Assembly (NCBI RefSeq): GCF_032463525.1
Contig: NZ_CP135971.1
Location: 434,001-498,000, forward strand
Source of the DNA: Pseudomonas sp. DTU_2021_1001937_2_SI_NGA_ILE_001
Lineage (GTDB): Bacteria; Pseudomonadota; Gammaproteobacteria; Pseudomonadales; Pseudomonadaceae
Direction: 5' to 3'
DNA length: 64,000 nt
The notes below the pieces were generated by a model. The model worked only from the letters and a program-made list of their open reading frames with translations. It did not search any database and was not told where the DNA came from. Made by a program: the position numbers and the translations under genes. How positions within the stretch are numbered: the first letter of the stretch is position 1; every line of letters begins with the position of its first letter. Of this stretch, positions 55,155-63,408 are shown one piece after another.

Positions 55155-56021
55155 TCACATCTCCCGCACCTCGCGCAGGCACTGGCGCAGCAGTTCCGAG
55201 CTGTCGCCCTGGCGGTAGCTGATGACGATGGGCGAGGTGGCGTGGCTGTCGAGCAGTTCGGTGTAGCCGATGTCGTCGCGGTGCAGGCGCTGCACCGAAG
55301 CGGGCACCAGGGTGATGCCGATGCCGGCGGCGACCAGGCCGATGGCGGTCTGCAGTTCGTTGGCCATCTGCGCCACATGGATGCTCAGGCCCTGGCGGCT
55401 GAACAGCCCCAGCACATGATCGGCGTAGCTGGGGCGCGGGTTGCCGGGGTACAGCACGAAGGGCTCTTGGGCCAGTCGTTGCAGGCTCGCCGGGCCGGCC
55501 AGCAGCGGGTGGCCGGCAGGCAGGGCGGCCACCAGCGGGTCTTCGCGCAGCACCTCCTGGGTGATGGCCGGGTCATCGAACAGCATGCGCCCGAAGCCGA
55601 TGTCGATACGCCCGCTCTTCAATGCTTCCACCTGTTGCAGGGTAATCAGCTCCGACAGCCCCAGCTCCACGTCACCGAAGCCTCGCAGGCGGCGGATCAG
55701 CTCCGGCAGCTGGCCATACAGGGTCGACGGCGCGAAGCCGATGCCCAGCCAGCGCTTGCTGCCGTTGGCAACCCGGCGGGTATCGTCACTGATACGCTTG
55801 AGCTGCTCCAGCAGTTGCGAGGAGTGTTCATAGAAGAAACGCCCGGCCTCGGTGAGGCGCAGCGGGCGGGCGCGCTCCAGCAGCTCTACCCCAAGTTCAT
55901 CCTCCAGTTGCTGGATCTGCCGGCTCAGCGGCGGCTGGGCGATGTTCAGCTGTTCGGCAGCGCGGGTGAAGTTGAGGGTTTGCGCGACGACCCGGAAATA
56001 ACGCAAATGTCGCAGTTCCAC
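55155..56021 (-). CDS. catR: LysR-type activator of the catechol genes
   Basis: The 288-residue LysR protein has MELRHLRYFRVVAQTLNFTRAA with helix-turn-helix QPPLSRQIQQLEDELG and an effector domain with DIGFGRML. It activates catBCA with cis,cis-muconate as inducer, and is divergent from catB by 99 bases. The start is a GTG at 56021 with AGGAGG upstream. That AGGAGG overlaps an inverted repeat, which may allow CatR to reduce its own translation or transcription. Confidence 0.95.
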   Translation of the reverse strand: MELRHLRYFRVVAQTLNFTRAAEQLNIAQPPLSRQIQQLEDELGVELLERARPLRLTEAGRFFYEHSSQLLEQLKRISDDTRRVANGSKRWLGIGFAPSTLYGQLPELIRRLRGFGDVELGLSELITLQQVEALKSGRIDIGFGRMLFDDPAITQEVLREDPLVAALPAGHPLLAGPASLQRLAQEPFVLYPGNPRPSYADHVLGLFSRQGLSIHVAQMANELQTAIGLVAAGIGITLVPASVQRLHRDDIGYTELLDSHATSPIVISYRQGDSSELLRQCLREVREM

Positions 56022-56120
56022 GATACCTCCTGGGTATGGAGCGAGACTTAATCAATATTGGACCGGCCGGGCGTGCAGGGTCAATCTTGCTGCACGCCCA
56101 ACCCACAGCCGGATAGCTTC
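56022..56120. promoter_or_regulatory. CatR operator and catR-catBCA divergent promoter
   Basis: ATACC-tcctg-GGTAT (56023-56037) is a perfect inverted repeat with the LysR T-N11-A form. It contains the catR ribosome site. The following CTTAATCAATATTGG is AT-rich and probably contains the catB promoter. Position matches the known repressor-binding site type for CatR. Confidence 0.65.
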
Positions 56121-57245
56121 ATGAGCGCACCCATAACAATACAAAGCTTCGAGACGCTGATCGTCGACCTGCCGACCATCCGCCCGCACAAGCTGGCCAT
56201 GCACACCATGCACGGGCAGACCCTGGTGATCCTGCGCATCCGCTGCAGCGATGGCATCGTCGGTATCGGCGAGGCCACCACCATCGGCGGCCTGGCCTAC
56301 GCCGGGGAGAGCCCGGAAAGCATCAAGATCAATATCGACACCTGGTTCGCGCCCTTGCTGATCGGCCAGGACGCCACCAACCTGAATGCCGCGATGCAGC
56401 GCGTCGACCGTGGCATCCGTGGCAACACCTTTGCCCGCAGTGGGGTGGAAACCGCCTTGCTCGATGCCCAGGGCAAGCGCCTGGGCCTGCCAGTGGCCGA
56501 AGTGCTCGGCGGCCGTGTGCGTGATGGTGTGGAAGTGGCCTGGACCCTGGCCAGCGGCGACACCGGTCGTGATATCGACGAAGCCGAACAGATGCTCGAC
56601 CGCCGTCGTCATCGCCACTTCAAGCTGAAGATCGGCGCGGGTGACGTGGCCCGCGACATCGCCCACGTGGCGGCGATCAAGAAGGCCCTGGGCGAGCGTG
56701 CCAGCGTGCGCGTGGACATCAACCAGGCCTGGAGCGAGGCCGTGGCCATCAGCGCCAGCCGACGCCTGGCCGAGGCCGGTGTCGAGCTGATCGAACAGCC
56801 GCTGTCGCGCTTCGACCGCGCTGGCATGGCACGCCTCAATGCGCACAGCCCGATCCCGCTGATGGCTGACGAAGCCATCGAGTCGGTGCCCGACAGCTTT
56901 GCCCTGGCCCAGCTGGGCGTGGCACCGATCTTCGCCCTGAAGATCGCCAAGACCGGCGGCCCGCGTGCGGTACTGCGCACCGCAGCGATTGCCGAGGCGG
57001 CCGGTATCGGCCTGTACGGCGGCACCATGCTCGAAGGCAGTGTCGGCACGCTGGCCTCGGCGCATGCCTTCGCCACCCTCGACAAGCTGGAATGGCATAC
57101 CGAGCTGTTCGGGCCGCTGCTGCTGACCGAGGACATCCTCGTCGAAGCGCCACTGTACCGCGACTTCCAGCTGATGATCCCGACCACGCCAGGCCTGGGC
57201 CTGGAGCTGGACGAACAACGCCTGGCGCGCTTCGCCCGCCGCTGA
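56121..57245 (+). CDS. catB: Muconate cycloisomerase
   Basis: The 374-residue enolase-superfamily enzyme converts cis,cis-muconate to muconolactone. The lid and active-site segments are present: KLAMHTMHGQTLV, the catalytic-Lys segment HFKLKIG, the metal ligands in RVDINQAW and LIEQPLSR, and ADEAIES. The ATG at 56121 starts MSAPITIQSFETLIV, the CatB form. It is followed 24 bases later by catC. Confidence 0.96.
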   Translation: MSAPITIQSFETLIVDLPTIRPHKLAMHTMHGQTLVILRIRCSDGIVGIGEATTIGGLAYAGESPESIKINIDTWFAPLLIGQDATNLNAAMQRVDRGIRGNTFARSGVETALLDAQGKRLGLPVAEVLGGRVRDGVEVAWTLASGDTGRDIDEAEQMLDRRRHRHFKLKIGAGDVARDIAHVAAIKKALGERASVRVDINQAWSEAVAISASRRLAEAGVELIEQPLSRFDRAGMARLNAHSPIPLMADEAIESVPDSFALAQLGVAPIFALKIAKTGGPRAVLRTAAIAEAAGIGLYGGTMLEGSVGTLASAHAFATLDKLEWHTELFGPLLLTEDILVEAPLYRDFQLMIPTTPGLGLELDEQRLARFARR

Positions 57246-57269
57246 ACCTGACCGATAAGGAGCCTCACC

Positions 57270-57560
57270 ATGCTTTTTCACGTGCGCATGACCGTCAAGC
57301 TACCGGTCGACATGCCCGCCGAGCAGGCGGCCAAGCTCAAGGCCGATGAAAAGGAGCTGGCCCAGCGCCTGCAGCGCGAAGGCACCTGGCGTCATCTGTG
57401 GCGCATTGCGGGCCTGTATGCCAACTTCAGCATTTTCGACGTGCCGGACAACCAGGCCCTGCACGATACCCTGATGCAACTGCCGCTTTACCCGTACATG
57501 GATATCGAAGTCACGCCGCTGTGCCGCCATCCGTCGTCGGTGCATGCCGACGACCGCTGA
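57270..57560 (+). CDS. catC: Muconolactone delta-isomerase
   Basis: The 96-residue protein starts MLFHVRMTVKLPVDMP and continues KADEKELAQRLQREGTWRHLWRI (typical CatC), ending LTPLCRHPS-like ITVTPLCRHPS variant (here VTPLCRHPSS). It converts muconolactone to 3-oxoadipate enol-lactone and forms decamers. GGAG lies before the ATG. It is in one transcript with catB and catA. Confidence 0.96.
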   Translation: MLFHVRMTVKLPVDMPAEQAAKLKADEKELAQRLQREGTWRHLWRIAGLYANFSIFDVPDNQALHDTLMQLPLYPYMDIEVTPLCRHPSSVHADDR

Positions 57561-57620
57561 GCCGCCTGGCTCGAAAACACGACCTACGTCTGACAAGAAC
57601 AATGATGAGGACCCACCACC

Positions 57621-58550
57621 ATGACCGTACGTATCTCCCACACCGCTGAAGTGCAGAAGTTCTTCGAGAACGCTTCGGGCTTCGACCAGGATGCCGGCAA
57701 CCCGCGCATGAAGACCGTGGTGCACCGTATTCTCACCGACTCGATCAAGATCATCGAAGACCTGCAGATCACCCCGGAAGAGTTCTGGAAAGCGGTGAAC
57801 TACTTCAACGAGCTGGGCGCCCGCCAGGAAGCCGGCCTGCTGGTGGCCGGCTTGGGTCTGGAGCACTACCTGGACCTGCTGCTGGACGCCGAAGACGAGC
57901 AGAATGGTCACGTGGGCGGTACCCCGCGCACCATCGAAGGCCCGCTGTACGTGGCCGGTGCACCGCTGAGCCAGTACGAAGCGCGCCTGGATGACGGCAC
58001 CGATGCCGGCACGCCGCTGTTCATGCAGGGCCAGGTGCGTGACACCGACGGCCAGCCACTGGCCAACGCCATCGTCGATGTGTGGCATGCCAACACCGCA
58101 GGCACCTATTCGTACTTCGACCCGAGCCAGTCGGAATTCAACCTGCGCCGCCGCATCCAGACCGACGCCCAGGGTCGTTACCGTTTTCGCAGCATCGTAC
58201 CGTCCGGCTACGGCTGCCCGCCGGACGGTCCGACTCAGGGCCTGCTCGATCAGCTGGGTCGCCATGGCCAGCGTCCGGCGCACGTGCATTTCTTCATTTC
58301 CGCACCGGGCCATCGGCACCTGACCACGCAGATCAACCTGGAAGGCGACCCCTACCTGCATGACGATTTCGCCTACGCCACCCGTGACGAGCTGATCGCG
58401 CAGATCCATTTCAGCGAAGACGCAGCACGTGCGGCGCAGCATGGCGTCAGCGGGCGCTTTGCCGAGATCGAGTTCGACTTCGTGTTGCAGCCAACCGAGC
58501 AGCCTGACGAAGAAACACGCCGTGAGCGGGTGAGGGCGCTGGAAGCCTGA
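57621..58550 (+). CDS. catA: Catechol 1,2-dioxygenase
   Basis: The 309-residue intradiol dioxygenase cleaves catechol between the hydroxyls to cis,cis-muconate. Iron ligands are Tyr in GPLYVAGAP, Tyr in GTYSYFDPSQ, and two His in RPAHVHFFISAPGHRHLTTQI. The N-terminal linker domain is intact. Length matches Pseudomonas CatA. It is last in catBCA and followed by a strong terminator. Confidence 0.97.
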   Translation: MTVRISHTAEVQKFFENASGFDQDAGNPRMKTVVHRILTDSIKIIEDLQITPEEFWKAVNYFNELGARQEAGLLVAGLGLEHYLDLLLDAEDEQNGHVGGTPRTIEGPLYVAGAPLSQYEARLDDGTDAGTPLFMQGQVRDTDGQPLANAIVDVWHANTAGTYSYFDPSQSEFNLRRRIQTDAQGRYRFRSIVPSGYGCPPDGPTQGLLDQLGRHGQRPAHVHFFISAPGHRHLTTQINLEGDPYLHDDFAYATRDELIAQIHFSEDAARAAQHGVSGRFAEIEFDFVLQPTEQPDEETRRERVRALEA

Positions 58551-58575
58551 TTCAGGCCCTTTATCGAGCGCAGCA

Positions 58576-58613
58576 AAAACGGCACGGCCTCCAGACGGAG
58601 GCCGTGCCGTTTT
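58576..58613 (+). terminator. Rho-independent terminator of catBCA
   Basis: AAAACGGCACGGCCTCC-agac-GGAGGCCGTGCCGTTTT is a perfect 17-base stem, 25 bases after the catA stop, ending in TTTTATTT. The A-rich left flank makes it bidirectional. Confidence 0.92.
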
Positions 58614-58835
58614 ATTTGTGCCGGTGCTTGGCCTGGCCAGCCCACCTCTGCGTGGCTGAAGCCAATACTGGCCAGTTAGACCGTTGGAGCGAGCTTGCTC
58701 GCGATCAAGTCGTCAGGTGCCCCGGTGAGGGGGCAGGCTTTGCCTGCTTTTCGCGAGCAAGCTCCAACAGAACGGGATGCGCTTGACCGACAGTATGACG
58801 CCTCAATCGATCCCACCCTCACAGTGCCGCATGCT

Positions 58836-60464
58836 TCAGGCCGACGGCTTGCGGCACGCCGCAAACATGTCCAGCGACTTCTGGTACTCGCTGGTCTTCA
58901 CGTCCAGCAGGCCCAGCATCGAATGGAACAGGTTGTCCTGGCTCAGCGGCAGGTTGCGGTTGTTCTGCAGGCAGTCGGTGTCGACACCGAACGACTGCCG
59001 GTAGCTGGGTGAGAACCACGCCACCATGGGGATATGCCGTTGTTGCTCGGGGGCGACCATGTACGGCGTGCCGTGCAGGAACAGGTTGTACTCGCCCAGC
59101 GACTCGCCATGGTCGGACAGGTACAGCATGGCGGTGTCGACCTTGTCCTGGTTGCGGCGCAGGGTATCGATCAGTGTGGCCAGCACGTGGTCGGTGTAGA
59201 GCAGCGTGTTGTCATAGCCGTTGATGATGTTTTCCCGCGAGCAGTTGTTCAGCGCATTGCTCTGGCACACCGGGGTGAATTTCTCGAATTCGGCCGGGTA
59301 GCGCTTGTAGTACTCGGGACCGTGGCTGCCCATCTGGTGCAGGACCAGCACGGTGTCGTGCTGCAGGTTGTCCAGGCGACTCTGCAGGTCGCGCAGCAGA
59401 ATCATGTCGCGGCATTCGTGGTTGGCGCACAGCGCCGGGTCCTTGTCGTTGCTCAGGTCCTGGAAGGTCACCCGATCGCAGGTGCCTTTGCAGCCGGCCT
59501 GGTTGTCCAGCCACACCACGTCGTAGCCGGCGCGCTTGAGTACGTCGAGCAAGCCTTCCTGGGTGCGGGCGGTGGCGGCGTCGTAACGCTTGCGGCCCAG
59601 GTTGGAAAACATGCACGGCACCGACACGGCAGTTTCCGTACCGCACGACCACACGTCACCGAAAGCGATCACATCACCTTCGGCGCGCAACTTGGGCGTG
59701 GTGTCGCGGGCGTAACCGAGCAGGCCGAAGTTTTCGGCGCGGGCACTTTCACCCACTACCAGCACGGTCAACGACTTGTGCGGGCGCTGCAGGCTGGCCG
59801 GGTCACGCTGCGCATCAGTGGCAGTCGGGCGCAGCGTGGTGCCGGCGGTGGCGACTTGCTCACGCAGGTAACCGTAGGCCGCACCCACCAGGTTGCTGGG
59901 CACCACCATCAGGCGCAGTTCGTGGTGGTTGCGAAACAGCGAAGCCAGGCCCTGATAGTTGATCATCGCCATGGCGCCCAGCAGGGCGGCGCAGCCGACG
60001 CTCACCAGCGCCTTGCTGAGCAGTTCCGCCGGCCAGCGGCGATAACGGATGGGGGTCTTGTACAGCAGCCAGGAGGGCAATACGCCCAGCAAGACGATGT
60101 AGAGGAACAACTTGCCCGACAGCAGGGCCAGGGCTTCGGTCGGATTGGTCTCGGCGACATTGCGGAACATGGCGGCGTCGAAGATCACGCCATATTCATT
60201 CATGAAGTAGGCGATGCCCGAACTGAGCATGAACAAGGTGATCAGCACCGGCTTCAACACACCGCGAAAGGCCACCAGGGTCAGCAGAATGTTGAACAGA
60301 ATCCAGATCAATGCGGCAAACACGATGCCCAGTACAAACCCTGTATGGTCGGGTGCGGTGACCTGGAATACATGCGCCCAGAGTTTCGAGTTGAAACCCA
60401 GCAGCAAGTAGAGGCTGGCAAGAACGGTCACGACTTCAGGACGTACGGCCTTGATCTTCAGCAT
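58836..60464 (-). CDS. eptA: Lipid A phosphoethanolamine transferase
   Basis: The 542-residue inner-membrane enzyme has five N-terminal spans and a periplasmic sulfatase-fold domain. Markers are VVGESARAENFGLLGY, the catalytic Thr in GTETAVSVPCMFS, and LSDHGESLGEYNLFLHGTPY with zinc ligands. Cys pairs fit the disulfide pattern. It adds phosphoethanolamine to lipid A and lowers binding of cationic peptides such as polymyxin. The upstream ColR-like response regulator is a candidate regulator. Confidence 0.95.
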   Translation of the reverse strand: MLKIKAVRPEVVTVLASLYLLLGFNSKLWAHVFQVTAPDHTGFVLGIVFAALIWILFNILLTLVAFRGVLKPVLITLFMLSSGIAYFMNEYGVIFDAAMFRNVAETNPTEALALLSGKLFLYIVLLGVLPSWLLYKTPIRYRRWPAELLSKALVSVGCAALLGAMAMINYQGLASLFRNHHELRLMVVPSNLVGAAYGYLREQVATAGTTLRPTATDAQRDPASLQRPHKSLTVLVVGESARAENFGLLGYARDTTPKLRAEGDVIAFGDVWSCGTETAVSVPCMFSNLGRKRYDAATARTQEGLLDVLKRAGYDVVWLDNQAGCKGTCDRVTFQDLSNDKDPALCANHECRDMILLRDLQSRLDNLQHDTVLVLHQMGSHGPEYYKRYPAEFEKFTPVCQSNALNNCSRENIINGYDNTLLYTDHVLATLIDTLRRNQDKVDTAMLYLSDHGESLGEYNLFLHGTPYMVAPEQQRHIPMVAWFSPSYRQSFGVDTDCLQNNRNLPLSQDNLFHSMLGLLDVKTSEYQKSLDMFAACRKPSA

Positions 60465-60648
60465 GTCGATTTACTTTCATGAAAGTTGAAATAAGGTGCC
60501 CGAGTTGCTGCAGGCGCCCGATATTGCATTACCGCCAGAGCGACGGAAGTATCGAGACTTGTCTGTCGCTCCGGCTACCGAAACATGGCGCCCGACGCGG
60601 TTTAATGCGGCGCTGAAAGCATTGGTTCAGGATGTAGAAAGCTTTGGT

Positions 60649-61335
60649 TCAGCTTGCCGCCGCCTGCGCGGTACAGATCTTGTAACCAAGGCCATGCACG
60701 GTGTGCAGCAGTTCGGTATCGAAGGCGCCGTCCAGGGTGCGGCGCAGAATATGGATGTTGCTGCGCAGGCTGCCGCCCTTGGGCATGTCGCTGCCCCACA
60801 GCGCCTGCTCCAGCTCCTTGCGCTGCACCAGGTGCGGGCTGCGGCGCATCAGCAGTTCCAGCAGCTTGAGGTGCGTGGGGTTGAGCTTGAGGGGTATGCC
60901 ACCCCTGGAGACCTCCAGGGTGTCGAGGTCGAAACGTAGGTCGGCCACGCTCAGCACCCGGTTGCCCTGGCCCAGGCGGCGGGTGACGATGGCCTCCAGG
61001 CGCGCCAGCACTTCGGTCATGGCAAAGGGTTTGGTCACGTAGTCGTCGGCCCCGGCAGAAAAGCCCACCAGGCGGTCTTCCAGGGTGTCGCGGGCGCTGA
61101 GCATCAGAATGGTGACGTCCGAGCGCGAGTGCTGGCGCAGGCTGTGGCAGATACGGTTGCCGTCGATGCCCGGCAGCATGATGTCGAGGATGATCGCGTC
61201 GAAAGGCTTTGTGGCAGCCAGGTGCAGGCCACTCAGGCCGTCCAGCGCGCCTTCGACCTGATGCCCCTTGAGCTGCAGGAACTCCACCAGGTTGTCATGG
61301 ATATCGCGGTTGTCTTCGATGACTAGAATATTCAT
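60649..61335 (-). CDS. OmpR/ColR-like response regulator without an adjacent kinase
   Basis: The 228-residue protein has a receiver domain with acidic pocket IEDNRD, phospho-acceptor Asp51 in ILDIMLPGIDG, Lys in VTKPFAM, and an OmpR-type winged helix (LKLNPTHLKLLELLMRR, then SNIHILRRTLD). It resembles ColR of P. putida, which controls envelope genes. Its 3' neighbour on the same strand, 184 bases on, is eptA, and no histidine kinase gene is next to it in this window. Partner kinase is unknown. Confidence 0.9.
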   Translation of the reverse strand: MNILVIEDNRDIHDNLVEFLQLKGHQVEGALDGLSGLHLAATKPFDAIILDIMLPGIDGNRICHSLRQHSRSDVTILMLSARDTLEDRLVGFSAGADDYVTKPFAMTEVLARLEAIVTRRLGQGNRVLSVADLRFDLDTLEVSRGGIPLKLNPTHLKLLELLMRRSPHLVQRKELEQALWGSDMPKGGSLRSNIHILRRTLDGAFDTELLHTVHGLGYKICTAQAAAS

Positions 61336-61429
61336 TGTTGCTCGTTCTATGCACAGGTCGCCGTTATTGCAACAGCGGTCGTTCTTGAGTTGGCAACAGT
61401 GACTCTAGACCACCAACGGTTCGATGAGC

Positions 61430-61458
61430 GTCAACGGTTTGTGGAAAAAATGTCAACG
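61430..61458. promoter_or_regulatory. Direct repeat GTCAACG, possible OmpR-family binding site
   Basis: GTCAACG occurs at 61430-61436 and again at 61452-61458, a 22-base step (two helical turns), between the response regulator and the PAP2 gene. OmpR-family proteins bind tandem repeats, but usually with a step near 11, so this is tentative. Confidence 0.35.
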
Positions 61459-61582
61459 CCGCTCACGCCGACTGTCGAGAAGCTGAACGAACACTTTTCT
61501 CACGACCTATTCACATACAGCGGACCGCAGTAATCGTACACTCCGATTCTTTCCTACCCGGTAATCCAGCGGAGCATCCTGC

Positions 61583-62317
61583 ATGGCCGAAACATCCACG
61601 GTCCCGGTTTCACGCCCCTTCAACTTTCGGCTGGCCGCCGGTATTCCCATCGGCATCATGGTGTTGTTGCTGATTTTCGATCCCACCGCCGTGGACTACT
61701 TCCTGGCCAACCTGTTCTATGTACCGGGGCAGGGCTTCATCGGCGCCCACAGTTACTGGCTGGAAACCGTATTGCATGACCGCGCCAAGCAGGTGGTCAT
61801 CATCCTGGCGGTGCTGTTCGCCGTCGGCTTCGCGGCGAGCTGGGTGGTGGCCAGCCTGCGGCCCTGGCGCCGTACCCTGGGTTACATCGTGTTGGCCATG
61901 GGGCTGTCGACCGGCATCATCACGCCGCTGAAGAACCTTACCCAGGTGCAGTGCCCCTGGAGCCTGAGCGATTTCGGGGGTGTCGAGACCCACACGCCGC
62001 TGCTCAGCCACCGTGCACCCAGCCTCAAGCCGGGGCTGTGCTGGCCGGGCGGGCATGCGGCGACCGGCTTTTCGCTGCTGGCGCTGTTCTTCGCCCTACG
62101 TGACCGCAAGCCGCGTGCCGCGCGCGTGGCCTTGGCCGTGGCCCTCGGCCTGGGCGTGCTGTTTTCCTTGGGGCGGATGATGCAGGGCGCGCATTTTCTC
62201 TCCCATAACGTCTGGACCCTGCTGATCGACTGGCTGATCTGCCTGGCCTGCTACCGCTGGCTGCTGTACCGCCCGCAACCTGCAGCAGTGCCTGCCGGCG
62301 CCGCCGTCAATACCTGA
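61583..62317 (+). CDS. PAP2-family membrane phosphatase
   Basis: The 244-residue protein has about six membrane spans and the PAP2 signature: KNLTQVQCPW, then CWPGGHAATGFSLL with the His, and GRMMQGAHFLSHNVWTLLID. Such enzymes remove phosphate from lipid substrates, or transfer it as LpxT does to lipid A. It is next to the response regulator and eptA, which suggests envelope lipid modification. It overlaps the LysR gene's 3' end by 11 bases. Confidence 0.9.
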   Translation: MAETSTVPVSRPFNFRLAAGIPIGIMVLLLIFDPTAVDYFLANLFYVPGQGFIGAHSYWLETVLHDRAKQVVIILAVLFAVGFAASWVVASLRPWRRTLGYIVLAMGLSTGIITPLKNLTQVQCPWSLSDFGGVETHTPLLSHRAPSLKPGLCWPGGHAATGFSLLALFFALRDRKPRAARVALAVALGLGVLFSLGRMMQGAHFLSHNVWTLLIDWLICLACYRWLLYRPQPAAVPAGAAVNT

Positions 62318-63224
62318 AGTCCTGGCCCAGTTCCTGGCGCATCCATTCCAGGAAGCGCCTGACCCTGGGGAACGCGGCGTGTGCCTTGGGGAATACCAGA
62401 TGGTGCGCGCTCACCGGCACGCTGAGCCGTTGCGGCTCGATGACCACCAGTTCGCCCCTGGCCAGCAACTCTTTCGCCAGCAGGGTGCTCTCCAGGGCGA
62501 AGCCCAAACCCAGGCGCGCCGCCTCCATGGCCATGTACGAACGGTCGAAGCTCAGCGGGTAGGGGCTGTCGGGCCGTGACAGGCCATGCTGGGCGAACCA
62601 CTGCGGCCAGTTGACCAGCGTGGCCTCCGACAGCACCAGCGGGCTGTGCAGCAGGTCTTCGGGGCCCTGTACCGGATGTTTCGCCAGCAACGTGGGCGAA
62701 GCCATCACCGACAGATGTTCATCGGGCACGCTGCGCACTTCCAGGGTCGGCCAGTTGGGCTGGCCGTGGCGGATGTCCACGTCGATCTTGTCGCGGCTGA
62801 AATGCAGCGATTCGTAGGAACACGACAGGTTGATCTGGATGTCCGGGTGGCTCTGGCGGAACTGTTCGATACGCGGCATCAGCCACAGGAAGCCGAAGCT
62901 GGGCGAGGCGTGCAAGCGCAGGCAATCCAGGCTGCGGTCGCTGGCGGCGCGCTCGGTGGCCACTGCCAGACTGTGCAGCACACCGGATACCTCGGCCAGG
63001 TACTGCTCGCCCACCGGGGTCAGGGTCACCCCGCGGGCGTTACGCAGAAACAACTGACGGCCGATCATCGATTCCAGCTTGGCCAATTGATGGCTGACCG
63101 CCGACGGCGTGAGGTTCAGCTGTTCGGCCGCGCGGGCCACGTTGCCGTAACGCGCGGTCTGCTCGAAGGCCTGGATAGCCTTGAGCGCAGGCAGGTTGGG
63201 CGAGGTGTCGGTGGGGTTGGGCAT
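62307..63224 (-). CDS. LysR-family transcriptional regulator (GcvA-like)
   Basis: The 305-residue protein shows LPALKAIQAFEQTARYGNVARAA with recognition segment TPSAVSHQLAKLE, the GcvA-branch hallmark, and an effector domain. It is divergent from the SDR gene starting 185 bases away and probably controls it. The ATG at 63224 fits the family start. Confidence 0.9.
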   Translation of the reverse strand: MPNPTDTSPNLPALKAIQAFEQTARYGNVARAAEQLNLTPSAVSHQLAKLESMIGRQLFLRNARGVTLTPVGEQYLAEVSGVLHSLAVATERAASDRSLDCLRLHASPSFGFLWLMPRIEQFRQSHPDIQINLSCSYESLHFSRDKIDVDIRHGQPNWPTLEVRSVPDEHLSVMASPTLLAKHPVQGPEDLLHSPLVLSEATLVNWPQWFAQHGLSRPDSPYPLSFDRSYMAMEAARLGLGFALESTLLAKELLARGELVVIEPQRLSVPVSAHHLVFPKAHAAFPRVRRFLEWMRQELGQDFRY

Positions 63225-63408
63225 GGTTTTTCCTGAGCAGGGAGCCTGCGGACGTGAGCGAACAGTAAAGGTGTCGAGCGGATCGAGTGCTGAATTTTTT
63301 TCAGTGCTTGCTGAATTTCACGTTATTGCTCAGCTGGGGGGCGGGGCACAAGCTGTTGCCACGATTTGCTGCAAATCGGCTCGATAAAAACAATAGGGAG
63401 AACGCCCC

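Noticed and set aside
53234..55378. 714-codon minus-strand frame
   Set aside because: Antisense to the Fur-regulated siderophore receptor and running into a REP region.
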